DNA of 64,000 nucleotides from Natronoarchaeum rubrum (lineage in GTDB: Archaea; Halobacteriota; Halobacteria; Halobacteriales; Natronoarchaeaceae). A model generated the notes under the pieces. It ran no database searches and was not told the DNA's origin. It was given only the letters and a program-made list of their open reading frames with translations. The translations under genes were made by a program, and so were the position numbers. Positions 35,658-43,111 of this stretch are shown here, piece by piece; the stretch's first letter is position 1, and each line of letters starts with the position of its first letter. The stretch is from contig NZ_JANHDP010000001.1 of NCBI RefSeq assembly GCF_024494695.1, positions 682,001 to 746,000 on the forward strand. Direction: 5' to 3'.

Positions 35658-36239
35658 TCAGCGACCGGTGTCGTACTTGTAGGTCGCCGATTCGGGATCG
35701 ATGCCGAAGTCCTCGGCGTTCTCGTCGGGGTCGGACTCGGTCTCCTCCTCGTCGGCGTGCTTGAACCGCTCGCGCAGCCGGTCGGGCATCTCGAACTCGT
35801 CGACGTCGACGACGACCGGCGTCGCGTCCGGCGCGCTCGCCTCGCGCTTGGCGTCGAGACGCTCTCGTAGCTTCTCGGGCAGTTCCTCGGCGGCGACGCT
35901 CTGGAACCCGAACTGCGCGAGATACCCCGGCTCGTCGGTGAGGCTGTAGACGCGCTCGAACCCCTGATCGCGGGCCTGCTCGATCAGCCGTTCGAGCACG
36001 TGCGCGCCGACGCCCTGCTCGCGCCAGCCCGTCAGGACGCCGATGCTCGTGAGCTCGCAGCGTTCGCCGTCGTCGGGCTTGTGGATGCGGATCCGTCCGA
36101 AGCCGGCTTTCGTCCCGGACCGCTCGTCGATCGCGATCACGTAGTCGCGCGAGCGAAACGCGGTCGCGTCGAGGCCCATCTCCTCGATGTGATCCAAGAG
36201 CCACACCTCCTCGCGGTTCTTCGCGTCCCGGACGTACAT
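35658..36239 (-). CDS. GNAT-family N-acetyltransferase with charged C-terminal extension
   Basis: This 193-residue protein has a GNAT core in residues 1-120: ELTSIGVLTGWREQGVGAHVLERLIEQA (about 62-89) carries the acetyl-CoA loop R/Q-x-x-G-V-G. The C-terminal part of the core, VYSLTDEPGYLAQFGFQSVAAEELPEKL, resembles arginine-biosynthesis and yjaB-like N-acetyltransferases. An acidic tail of about 60 residues follows (EETESDPDENAEDFG), typical of haloarchaea. The substrate is unknown. Start at ATG 36239. Confidence 0.86.
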   Translation of the reverse strand: MYVRDAKNREEVWLLDHIEEMGLDATAFRSRDYVIAIDERSGTKAGFGRIRIHKPDDGERCELTSIGVLTGWREQGVGAHVLERLIEQARDQGFERVYSLTDEPGYLAQFGFQSVAAEELPEKLRERLDAKREASAPDATPVVVDVDEFEMPDRLRERFKHADEEETESDPDENAEDFGIDPESATYKYDTGR

Positions 36240-36343
36240 GTCCGGTACTACTCGCTCCGCGACAAAGACGTTACCGACGGCGGTGGCCGTTCGTGGGGCG
36301 ATCCGCTCCGCGCGGCCGCGGACCGATCGGCGGCGCGAAACTT

Positions 36344-36350
36344 CTTAATC
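36344..36350 (+). promoter_or_regulatory. TATA-like box of the acyl-CoA synthetase gene
   Basis: CTTAATC is centred about 30 nt upstream of ATG 36377, supporting that start inside a longer open frame. Confidence 0.5.
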
Positions 36351-36376
36351 GTTCGTGCAAAATTTGCGCGTACGCC

Positions 36377-38383
36377 ATGCCATCTCTCAGCGACGTCGAC
36401 GAGGTCGTCCACGAGCCCACCGAGGCGTTCGTCGAGTCGACGAACGTCTCCGAGTTCATGCAGGAGTACGGCATCGACGACTACGACGAGTTGATCGCCC
36501 GCACGACCGGCGACGTGGCGGGCGAGGAAGCGTCGGGGATCGACTGGTTCTGGGACGAGATCGTCGACTACCTCGGCGTCGAGTTCTACGAAGAGTACGA
36601 TCAAGTACGCGACGACGCCGAGGGGCCGCAGTTCACCGACTGGTACCCCGGCGGCCGGATCAACGCGGCCCACAACGTCGTCGACCGCCACGCCGCCGAC
36701 GCCGAGGCGCGCGACGACGTCGCCGTGCTCTGGGAGGGCGAGGGCGGCGAGGTTCGAGAGATCACCTTCGCCGACCTCGCCGCCGAGACGAACCGGGTCG
36801 CCAACGCGCTGGAGGCTCGCGGGATCGACACCGGCGACACCGTTGGCATCTACATGCCGATGGTGCCCGCGGTCGTCCCGATTCTCTACGGCTGCCTGAA
36901 AGTCGGCGCGGTCGCCGTCCCGATCTTCTCGGGCTTCGGCGTCGACGCCGTCGCGACCCGGATCGACGACGCCGAGTGCTCGGTGCTATTTACTGCGGAC
37001 GGGTTCTACCGCCGGGGCGACCCCGTCTTCCTCAAGGACACCGCCGACGAGGCGATCGGACAGGCGGGCCACGTCGAGGACACGATCGTCTACGACCGGC
37101 TGGGATCGGGCGACCCGGACGTCGCCGCCGACATCCCGTGGCGCGACGAGCGCGACCAGTGGTGGAAACACGCCGTCGACCCGCAGGACGACGAGTACGA
37201 AACCAAGTCGCTCCCGAGCGATCAGGAATCGATGCTGCTGTACTCGTCGGGGACGACCGGCGAGCCGAAGGGGATCGTCCACACGCACGCCGGGGCGCTG
37301 CTGCAGGCCGCCAAGGAGATCTACTTCGGCTTCGATCACGAGCCCGACGACCGCTTTTTCTGGGTGTCTGACATCGGCTGGATGATGGGCCCCTGGACGC
37401 TGCTGGGCAACCACGCCTTCGGCGGCACCGTCGTGCTCTACGAGGGCGCGCCGGACTACCCCGATCCCGACCGCTTCTGGGAGATGATCGATCACCACGA
37501 CGTGACGGCGTTCGGCGTCTCGCCGACGGCGATCCGGGCGCTGCGCAAGCACGGCGAGGACTGGGTGGACGACCACGACCTCTCCAGCCTGCGCCTGCTC
37601 GGCTCGACCGGCGAACCCTGGGATCCCGAGTCCTGGCGCTGGTTCTACGAGCACGTGGGGAACGGAGAGTGCCCGATCATCAACATCTCCGGCGGCACCG
37701 AGATCATGGGCTGTTTCCTGATGCCGATGCCGACCCAGTCGCTCAAGCCCTGCACCCTCGGCGGGCCGGGGCTCGGGATGGCCGTCGACGTGGTCGACTC
37801 GTCGGGCGAATCGGTCGCCGCCGACGGCGAGCAGGGCTTTCTGGTCGCCCGGGACTCCTGTCCCTCCATGACGAAGTCGCTGTGGAGCGGCGACGAGCGC
37901 TATCTCGAGGAGTACTGGTCGAGTTGGGATGGCCTCTGGGATCACGGCGACTGGGCGCAGGTCGACGACGACGGGTTCTGGTTCCTCCACGGACGGGCCG
38001 ACGACGCGATCAACGTCGCCGGGCGCAAGGTCGGCCCCGCCGAGGTGGAGGGCGCGCTGATCGACCACGGCGCCGTCAACCAGGCCGCCGCCGTCGGCGT
38101 CCCCGACGAGACGACCGGGCAAGCGGTCGTGTCCTACGTGGTACTCGAATCCGATAGGCAAGGAACCGAGGATCTCCGGCTCGAACTCCGCGAGCACGTC
38201 GGTACCGAGCTGGGCAAACCGTTCCGCCCGCGCGACGTGCTGTTCGTCGACGAGTTCCCCAAAACCCAGAGCGGGAAAATCATCCGCCGGGCGATGGCGG
38301 CGGCCTACGCCGGCGAGGATCCGGGCGACCTCTCCAGCATCGAGAATCCGGAGGCGCTGGAAGCGATCCGGTCGAAGCGCTGA
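36377..38383 (+). CDS. Acetyl/propionyl-CoA synthetase-like AMP-forming ligase
   Basis: This 668-residue adenylate-forming enzyme activates a short carboxylic acid to its CoA ester. The phosphate loop YSSGTTGEPKGIVHTHAG (about 289-306) is followed by the WVSDIGWMMGPW block (about 330), SGGTEIMGCF (A5), HGDWAQ and FLHGRADDAINVAGRKVGPAEVE (A8). The catalytic lysine is in KTQSGKIIRR near the C-terminus. Length and blocks resemble acetyl-CoA synthetases, but the substrate could be propionate or another short acid. The gene is followed by a palindrome (38401-38418) separating it from a convergent, degenerate AMP-binding-like gene. Confidence 0.92.
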   Translation: MPSLSDVDEVVHEPTEAFVESTNVSEFMQEYGIDDYDELIARTTGDVAGEEASGIDWFWDEIVDYLGVEFYEEYDQVRDDAEGPQFTDWYPGGRINAAHNVVDRHAADAEARDDVAVLWEGEGGEVREITFADLAAETNRVANALEARGIDTGDTVGIYMPMVPAVVPILYGCLKVGAVAVPIFSGFGVDAVATRIDDAECSVLFTADGFYRRGDPVFLKDTADEAIGQAGHVEDTIVYDRLGSGDPDVAADIPWRDERDQWWKHAVDPQDDEYETKSLPSDQESMLLYSSGTTGEPKGIVHTHAGALLQAAKEIYFGFDHEPDDRFFWVSDIGWMMGPWTLLGNHAFGGTVVLYEGAPDYPDPDRFWEMIDHHDVTAFGVSPTAIRALRKHGEDWVDDHDLSSLRLLGSTGEPWDPESWRWFYEHVGNGECPIINISGGTEIMGCFLMPMPTQSLKPCTLGGPGLGMAVDVVDSSGESVAADGEQGFLVARDSCPSMTKSLWSGDERYLEEYWSSWDGLWDHGDWAQVDDDGFWFLHGRADDAINVAGRKVGPAEVEGALIDHGAVNQAAAVGVPDETTGQAVVSYVVLESDRQGTEDLRLELREHVGTELGKPFRPRDVLFVDEFPKTQSGKIIRRAMAAAYAGEDPGDLSSIENPEALEAIRSKR

Positions 38384-38400
38384 GCGGTTTCGGCGTCACC

Positions 38401-38418
38401 GCGGCGTCCGGACGCCGC
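38401..38418. terminator. GCGGCGTCCGGACGCCGC palindrome between convergent genes
   Basis: A perfect 18-bp palindrome fills most of the 38-nt gap between the stops of two convergent genes, a good position for a bidirectional terminator. Identical to the one at 5690-5707. Confidence 0.5.
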
Positions 38419-38421
38419 CGC

Positions 38422-39147
38422 TCAGAGCGAAACGTCGTCGAGCGAGATCGACCGCGACTCGGGGGCGTCCGCCGCGTCGCCCACCGGCGCGACGGCGACG
38501 TCGCCCTGCGCGTCCTCGTCGGGGAACAGCACGGAACCGCCGGCGATCAGCGGCGCCAGCGCGCCCGCGACGACCGTCCGGGGATCGGCGAGCGAGGCGC
38601 GGACCGCCACTGCGTCGTCGGCGTCGAGCCCGAACTCCGACGCCACCTCGACCGCGGCGTCGACGAGTTCGGCGTGGGAATACCGGCGGTCGGCGTCTTC
38701 GAGTGCCGGCGTCGACGGGTCGCGATCGACCGGCGGAAAAGAGGGATTCTCGCTCCACACCTCCTCCTCGAAGTACCGCGTCGCGGGATCCGCCGGATCG
38801 TCGCCGTAGCCGACGCGCTGACCGCCTGCCGGCAGTTCGTACGCCTCGACGGCCTCACTCCGGGCGACCACGGCGCGACCGTCGAACTCGGTCGGCGGAT
38901 CGAATCGCGTCCGTCCGCCCAGCAGCGCCGTGCCGAAGAACGCCAGCAGCGACTGGGGGACCGGATCGGCCGCGACGCCGACGGCGACGCCGTCGCCGAC
39001 GCCGAGGTGTCGCAGGAAGTTGCCCGTCTTCCAGGCGGTCGTACAGAATCGGTGGTACGTGTACGTTCGCTCCGGTTCACCCGCGGCCCGGACGGCGAGG
39101 TCCTGCGAGTGCCGCTCCCGCGCGACGACGTCGTCGAGACTCTCCAT
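38422..39147 (-). CDS. Truncated AMP-binding-enzyme-like protein (likely catalytically inactive)
   Basis: This 241-residue protein starts MESLDDVVARERHSQDLAVRAAG. Residues about 30-75 (TYHRFCTTAWKTGNFLRHLGVGDGVAVGVAADPVPQSLLAFFGTALLGG) follow the N-terminal segment of AMP-forming acyl-CoA synthetases. There is no phosphate loop, no TGD/RxxD core and no C-terminal lysine. The second half repeats a weaker version of the same pattern (YSHAELVDAAVEVASEFGLDADDAVAVR). It may be a regulatory paralogue or a conserved pseudoenzyme. It converges with the full-length synthetase. A T-rich element TCTTTTGA (minus strand, 39171-39178) lies about 28 nt upstream of the ATG. Confidence 0.7.
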   Translation of the reverse strand: MESLDDVVARERHSQDLAVRAAGEPERTYTYHRFCTTAWKTGNFLRHLGVGDGVAVGVAADPVPQSLLAFFGTALLGGRTRFDPPTEFDGRAVVARSEAVEAYELPAGGQRVGYGDDPADPATRYFEEEVWSENPSFPPVDRDPSTPALEDADRRYSHAELVDAAVEVASEFGLDADDAVAVRASLADPRTVVAGALAPLIAGGSVLFPDEDAQGDVAVAPVGDAADAPESRSISLDDVSL

Positions 39148-39245
39148 GCGCGGTCGTTCGGACGCCGCCGTCAAAAGAGCGCAGATTCCCGCCGGGGCCA
39201 CCCCCGTGTCCCCGGCGGCACGCACCGGTCAGCGACGAGCGGGCG

Positions 39246-39785
39246 TCACGGCAGGAGTCCGCCGACGCGTCGGCGGTCCCGGATCGACTCCAGCCGGACG
39301 CGCTCGTCGAACACCTCGTCGATCGTCTCGATCGTGATCGGATCGACCGCATCCCCGAGGGTACACACGAGCCGACCGCCGGTGCCCGCCACGCGCCACC
39401 GTAGCAAGTGGAGGAAGCGGAACAGCGTGAACGGGCAGACCGATCCCGCGTCGGCGAGCGCGTCGCCGCTCACCAGGACGTCCGGCTCGCTCCGACGAGC
39501 GACCCGGTCCGAGACCGAAATACCGAGCTCGGAGAGCGGCTCTGCGCCGCCGCTCTCGGGCACGACAGCGACGTCGGCGTCCGCCGTCGCGAGCGACTCG
39601 TCGAGGCGGTCGTCGACCCCCGGGACGACGACGACCTCGTCGGTCACGAGTTCGGTCGCGCGCTCGAATCGCTCCGGCGCCGGGCCGGTCACGAGAACGC
39701 TGCCGGTCGGGGCGCCTGCGGCATCGGGGTCGGTATCGGTCATGTCGCGTGTTCCCTCGTCCGTCGGAACACCCGGTTTCCCCAT
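39246..39785 (-). CDS. Conserved haloarchaeal protein of unknown function (DUF7504-like)
   Basis: This 179-residue protein has a fold resembling a degenerate RecA/P-loop: SVLVTGPAPERFERATELV (about 30-48), strands DEVVVVPGVDD and VAVVPESGG, then helix FTLFRFLHLLRWRVAGTGGRLVCTLGD and a hydrophobic strand. No Walker lysine is visible. I think it belongs to the haloarchaeal DUF7504 group, but this is unverified. The start at 39785 is chosen over MTDTDPDA at 39743 because the palindromic TATA-like GGTTAATTACC lies about 27 nt upstream. Confidence 0.6.
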   Translation of the reverse strand: MGKPGVPTDEGTRDMTDTDPDAAGAPTGSVLVTGPAPERFERATELVTDEVVVVPGVDDRLDESLATADADVAVVPESGGAEPLSELGISVSDRVARRSEPDVLVSGDALADAGSVCPFTLFRFLHLLRWRVAGTGGRLVCTLGDAVDPITIETIDEVFDERVRLESIRDRRRVGGLLP

Positions 39786-39806
39786 AGTTACTCGCCGGCT
39801 ACTTGC

Positions 39807-39818
39807 CGGTTAATTACC
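39807..39818 (-). promoter_or_regulatory. TATA box of the DUF7504-like gene
   Basis: GGTTAATTACC, nearly self-complementary, is centred about 27 nt from ATG 39785. Confidence 0.55.
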
Positions 39819-39909
39819 GTTTACGGGCGCTCGACCCGGCGGTCGCGGACCCGTCGCTACCGCAAACGTCGGAGACCGAAAAACGGGAACTGCGACGGCC
39901 GAAACCCGC

Positions 39910-41118
39910 TCAGAAGGAGTTCTTGATCTTCTCGAAGAACCCGGTCTCGACCTCGATCTCCTCGCCGCCGGCTTCGGCGAACTGCTCCAGCGCCTCGCGC
40001 TGGTCCTCGTTGAGCGAGTCGGGCGTGACGATCTGGACCTGCACGTAGAGATCGCCCTGGCCTCGACCGCGGAGCCGCGGCATCCCCTTGTTCTCCAGGC
40101 GGAACGTCTCCCCGCTCTGGGTGCCCTCGGGAACGTCCATCTCGACGGGGCCGTCGAGCGTCGGCACCTCGATCGTGTCGCCGAAGGTCGCCTGCGGGAA
40201 CGAGATCGGCTCGCGGTGCTGGAGGTCGTCGCCGTCGCGCTCGAAGTCGGGGTGGTCCGCGACCGACACCTCGATCAGCAGGTCGCCGTTCTGTCGGCGG
40301 GTGTCGCCGGGTTCGCCCTCGTTCTCCATCCGGAGCGTCTGACCGTCCTGGATGCCGGCGGGGATGTCGACGGTCAGCGTCGACGTCTTGGTCACCTGTC
40401 CGTCGCCGCCGCAGTCGCTGCAGGTTTCCTCGTACAGTTCGCCCTGTCCCGAGCAGCGCCGACAGGTCTGGGTCTGCTGGACGCGCCCGAGCGGCGTCTG
40501 CTGGACCTGCGTGACCTGCCCGCGGCCCTCACACTCCGGGCAGGTTCGTGCGTCGGCGTCCGGCGGGTGGCCGGCGCCGTCGCAGGTGTCGCAGTTCTCG
40601 GGGCGGCGCACGGTCACTTCCTTCTGGACGCCCTCGTAGGCTTCCTCGAGGTCGAGTTCCAGTGTCGTCCGGAGGTCGGCGCCCCGGCCGGAGTCGCCGC
40701 GGCCGCGACCGCCGCCACCGCCGCCGAAAATCTGGTCGAAGATGTCGCCCATGCCGCCGCCTCCGCCGCCCGCGCCGCCGAAGGGACCGCCGGCACCGCC
40801 ACCGCCGCCGCCGAACGGTCCCCCCGCACCGCCGCCGAACGGGCCGCCCGCGCCACCGCCGCCGCGACCGCCGTCGAAGCCGCCGTGCTTCTCGGCTTCC
40901 TGGAAGCGCTCGTGGCCGAGGCGGTCGTAGGCGTTGCGCTTCTCCTCGTCGGTCAGTACCTCCTTGGCTTTCTGGGCTTTCTTGAACTTCTCCTCGGCGT
41001 TCGGGTCGTCGCTGACGTCGGGATGGAGCTCGCTGGCTTTCTTCCGGTAGGCCTGCTGAATCTCGTCCTCGGACGCGTCCTGACTCACGCCGAGAATATC
41101 GTAGAAGTCCTCGCTCAT
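39910..41118 (-). CDS. dnaJ: Chaperone DnaJ (type I J-protein)
   Basis: This 402-residue DnaJ has a J domain (1-70) with the HPD motif in LHPDVSD. A Gly/Phe region of about 75 residues is built from repeats of the GGPFGGG type. Four zinc repeats follow (CDTCDGAG, CPECEGRG, CRRCSGQG, CSDCGGDG; about 170-235), then two beta-barrel substrate-binding domains with the FERDGDDLQ block. It stimulates DnaK ATPase and delivers unfolded substrates. Neither dnaK nor grpE is in this window. The start at 41118 (MSEDFYDILGV) gives the standard N-terminus, and a T-rich element at 41148-41156 is a reasonable TATA. Confidence 0.96.
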   Translation of the reverse strand: MSEDFYDILGVSQDASEDEIQQAYRKKASELHPDVSDDPNAEEKFKKAQKAKEVLTDEEKRNAYDRLGHERFQEAEKHGGFDGGRGGGGAGGPFGGGAGGPFGGGGGGAGGPFGGAGGGGGGMGDIFDQIFGGGGGGRGRGDSGRGADLRTTLELDLEEAYEGVQKEVTVRRPENCDTCDGAGHPPDADARTCPECEGRGQVTQVQQTPLGRVQQTQTCRRCSGQGELYEETCSDCGGDGQVTKTSTLTVDIPAGIQDGQTLRMENEGEPGDTRRQNGDLLIEVSVADHPDFERDGDDLQHREPISFPQATFGDTIEVPTLDGPVEMDVPEGTQSGETFRLENKGMPRLRGRGQGDLYVQVQIVTPDSLNEDQREALEQFAEAGGEEIEVETGFFEKIKNSF

Positions 41119-41358
41119 TCGTTGTAGCCCCGTAGACGGTTGGGACACTTGAAAAGAACGGCTTGGCCGGGACGGGCGCGACGCCGCCGCGAAATAGCCG
41201 CGGGCGAGTGTGGTCACCCAGAAAATGGCTACGGGCGAGTTGGATACCGCCGCGGAGTAGCCGCGCCGGCAGGAGGTCGCCGAGTAGCCGCATCGGTAGG
41301 ACGCCGCGGCGTCAGCGGCGTCCCGACCGGCCCACCGGGCGTCAATCGCGCTCGCCGA
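41119..41358. other. Intergenic region with short degenerate repeats
   Basis: 240 nt upstream of dnaJ. It contains three variants of a GAGTAGCCGC-like word (about 41253-41290) and the palindrome GACGCCGCGGCGTC at 41300-41313, followed by another GGCGTCCCGAC half-site. No gene is seen. Confidence 0.5.
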
Positions 41359-42105
41359 TCACTCGTCGAGCGCCAGCGTCACGTCCTCGTAGTCGGTCTC
41401 GCAGGGCGGCCCGTCGGCGAACCGGTAGGTCGCGCCCGACCGGCCGATCGCGATAAGCGAGGAGGACTGCGTTCCGTAGCCGTCGCCGTGGATGCAGACG
41501 CCGAACTCGTGGTCGCCCAGCGCCTCGCCGGCCCGATCGATCCAGCCGGTCGCCGTCTCGCCGGGTTCGACCGCGAGCGCCTCGCGGAGTCGGGTCGCGT
41601 TCTCCGCCTGTCGTTCGCCCGCGTCAGGGCGTCGCTTCGGGATCGAAAACCGGCCGTCGGCGCCGACGTTGACGACGACGTGGACGCCGGGATCGAACTG
41701 CAGGAAGTCGAGGCTCCCGTCCCACTCGTAGTACAGCGCCGCTCCGGCGTCGGCGATCACCAGGTTGAACCCCTCGTACTCGCGGTCGCGGACCGCTCGT
41801 TCGACGAATCGACCCGCAGCCTCGGCGCTCGGCCGGCGGAGCGCGTCGCGGACGAGCAGGCCCCGCGAGCGCTCGCCGGCGAGGTCGGCGTCGTTCCACC
41901 GGTTGGTGATCGCGACGAGGAGGCCCCGTTCGTTGTACCCGATCCAGGTCCCCCCGGCCTCGGCGTCCCGCGGCGCGACGACGCGGGGATCGCGTTCGAG
42001 CACCGCCGGCGGTTCGGACGGCCGACCGTCGGCCTCGTCGCGGTTCGCCGCGACCGCGACGGGCGTGTCGGGAAACACCTGCCAGGCGAGGGTCAGCGTG
42101 CACAC
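41359..42105 (-). CDS. NRDE-family (TANGO2-like) protein
   Basis: This 248-residue protein starts with GTG then Cys (VCTLTLAWQVF), followed by the family signature AANRDE (about 19-24), GGTWIGYNERGLLVAITN (about 48-65), RSRGLLVRDAL and a late TQSSSLIAIG block. NRDE proteins are Ntn-hydrolase-like, with the Cys after the initiator as presumed nucleophile; in eukaryotes TANGO2 is linked to haem and lipid handling, and the archaeal function is unknown. The GTG at 42105 is chosen because it exposes Cys2 and because the minus-strand TATA-like GTTTATC at 42129-42136 lies about 28 nt upstream. Confidence 0.88.
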   Translation of the reverse strand: MCTLTLAWQVFPDTPVAVAANRDEADGRPSEPPAVLERDPRVVAPRDAEAGGTWIGYNERGLLVAITNRWNDADLAGERSRGLLVRDALRRPSAEAAGRFVERAVRDREYEGFNLVIADAGAALYYEWDGSLDFLQFDPGVHVVVNVGADGRFSIPKRRPDAGERQAENATRLREALAVEPGETATGWIDRAGEALGDHEFGVCIHGDGYGTQSSSLIAIGRSGATYRFADGPPCETDYEDVTLALDE

Positions 42106-42280
42106 GCGAACACGTACGCGGACGGCGCCGATAAACCCACTGTCGACGATGCGCACGCCGATCACTGTCGGCCGAAATCGATGGAGGGCACCGTTCTGTG
42201 ACCGCACTCCGCAGTGTTGATTTCGTAGTGTTTGTACCTGCAACAACGAGAGAAGTAGCAGACATATACGGAATCCGCAA

Positions 42281-42302
42281 CGTATAATCTTAATTTTATA
42301 AA
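42281..42302 (+). promoter_or_regulatory. AT-rich promoter of the AsnC/Lrp regulator
   Basis: CGTATAATC and TTTTATAAAATAT make one of the most AT-rich stretches in the window. Transcription from either would start at about 42312-42325, giving a leader of about 45-55 nt to ATG 42368. Confidence 0.55.
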
Positions 42303-42367
42303 ATATGAATGTCTTGGGGCATAAAATACGAAAACGTGATTTAGGGGTGCAACAGAGTGACCATGAG

Positions 42368-42844
42368 ATGGAACTCGACGACGTCGATAAGGGGATCCTC
42401 TTTCTCCTCCAACAGGACGCGCGACACCTGACGACAAAGGAGATGGGCGAGCGCGTCGGCGTGTCGGCGAGCACCGTACGAAACCGCATCGAGCGACTCG
42501 AAGACGAGGGGATCATCCGGGGGTATCATCCCGACATCGACTACGACAAGGCGGGACTCCAGTTGCACGTGCTGTTCATCTGTAGCGCCGAGAGCGCCGA
42601 TCGCGACCGCCTCGCCACGGAAGCCTGTTCGGTCAACGGCGTCGTGCAGACACAAGAGGTGCTCAACGGTAGCGACAACCTGCAGGTCGAGGCCGTGGGC
42701 ACCGACACCGACGACATCGCTCGGATCAGCGACGCGCTCCACGACCTCGGACTCGACGTCGTGAACTCGAAGATCCTCAAGAGCACCCGCGTCCAGCCGT
42801 TCGATCACTTCGGCCGGAGCGTCGTCGAGGATGACGATGAGTGA
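42368..42844 (+). CDS. Lrp/AsnC family transcriptional regulator
   Basis: This 158-residue regulator has an AsnC-type helix-turn-helix (1-60, DARHLTTKEMGERVGVSASTVRNRIERLEDEGIIRGY) and an AsnC/RAM ligand domain (about 65-140). The RAM domain contains VVQTQEVLNGSDNLQVEAVGTD. No extra metal domain is present, unlike the copper-linked homologue at 11668. ATG 42368 (MELDDVDKGIL) gives the usual family N-terminus; the upstream ATG at 42305 would add an unlikely 21-residue basic extension. It overlaps the next gene, so the two are probably co-expressed. Confidence 0.88.
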   Translation: MELDDVDKGILFLLQQDARHLTTKEMGERVGVSASTVRNRIERLEDEGIIRGYHPDIDYDKAGLQLHVLFICSAESADRDRLATEACSVNGVVQTQEVLNGSDNLQVEAVGTDTDDIARISDALHDLGLDVVNSKILKSTRVQPFDHFGRSVVEDDDE

Positions 42845-43109
42845 CGAGCACCGGTTCACGTTCGACCCGGGCCAACAACCGAGCGCGGCCGTAATCGCGG
42901 CCGTCGCCGAAGTCCGTAACCGCGAGCAGGACGAGCTTCCGTCGCTGTACAGCACCATCGACGGGGATCGCCTGGACGACGTAGTCCAGTCGGACGATCC
43001 GCTCCCGGCGGGCGAGCCGGTCCGCGTCCAGTTCACCTACGCCAACTGCGAGATCACAGTCACCAGCCACGGCGCGATCACCGTCTCCGAAGCCACCGAC
43101 GGCGACTGA
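42837..43109 (+). CDS. HalOD1 output-domain protein
   Basis: This 90-residue protein has the haloarchaeal HalOD1 pattern: PSAAVIAAVAEVRNREQDELPSLYSTIDGDRLDDVV (about 15-50), VRVQFTYANCEITVTSHGAITV (about 62-83). HalOD1 is found as the C-terminal part of response regulators and as stand-alone proteins; an output role in signalling is proposed in the family but not proven. ATG 42837 is used, with ATG 42831 as an alternative. Either overlaps the end of the AsnC/Lrp gene, which implies coupled translation and a functional pair. It converges with menE. Confidence 0.82.
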   Translation: MSDEHRFTFDPGQQPSAAVIAAVAEVRNREQDELPSLYSTIDGDRLDDVVQSDDPLPAGEPVRVQFTYANCEITVTSHGAITVSEATDGD

Positions 43110-43111
43110 AG

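Noticed and set aside
40740..40880. Short tandem CCGCCG-type DNA repeat
   Set aside because: It is the coding sequence of the Gly/Phe region of DnaJ, normal for the family.
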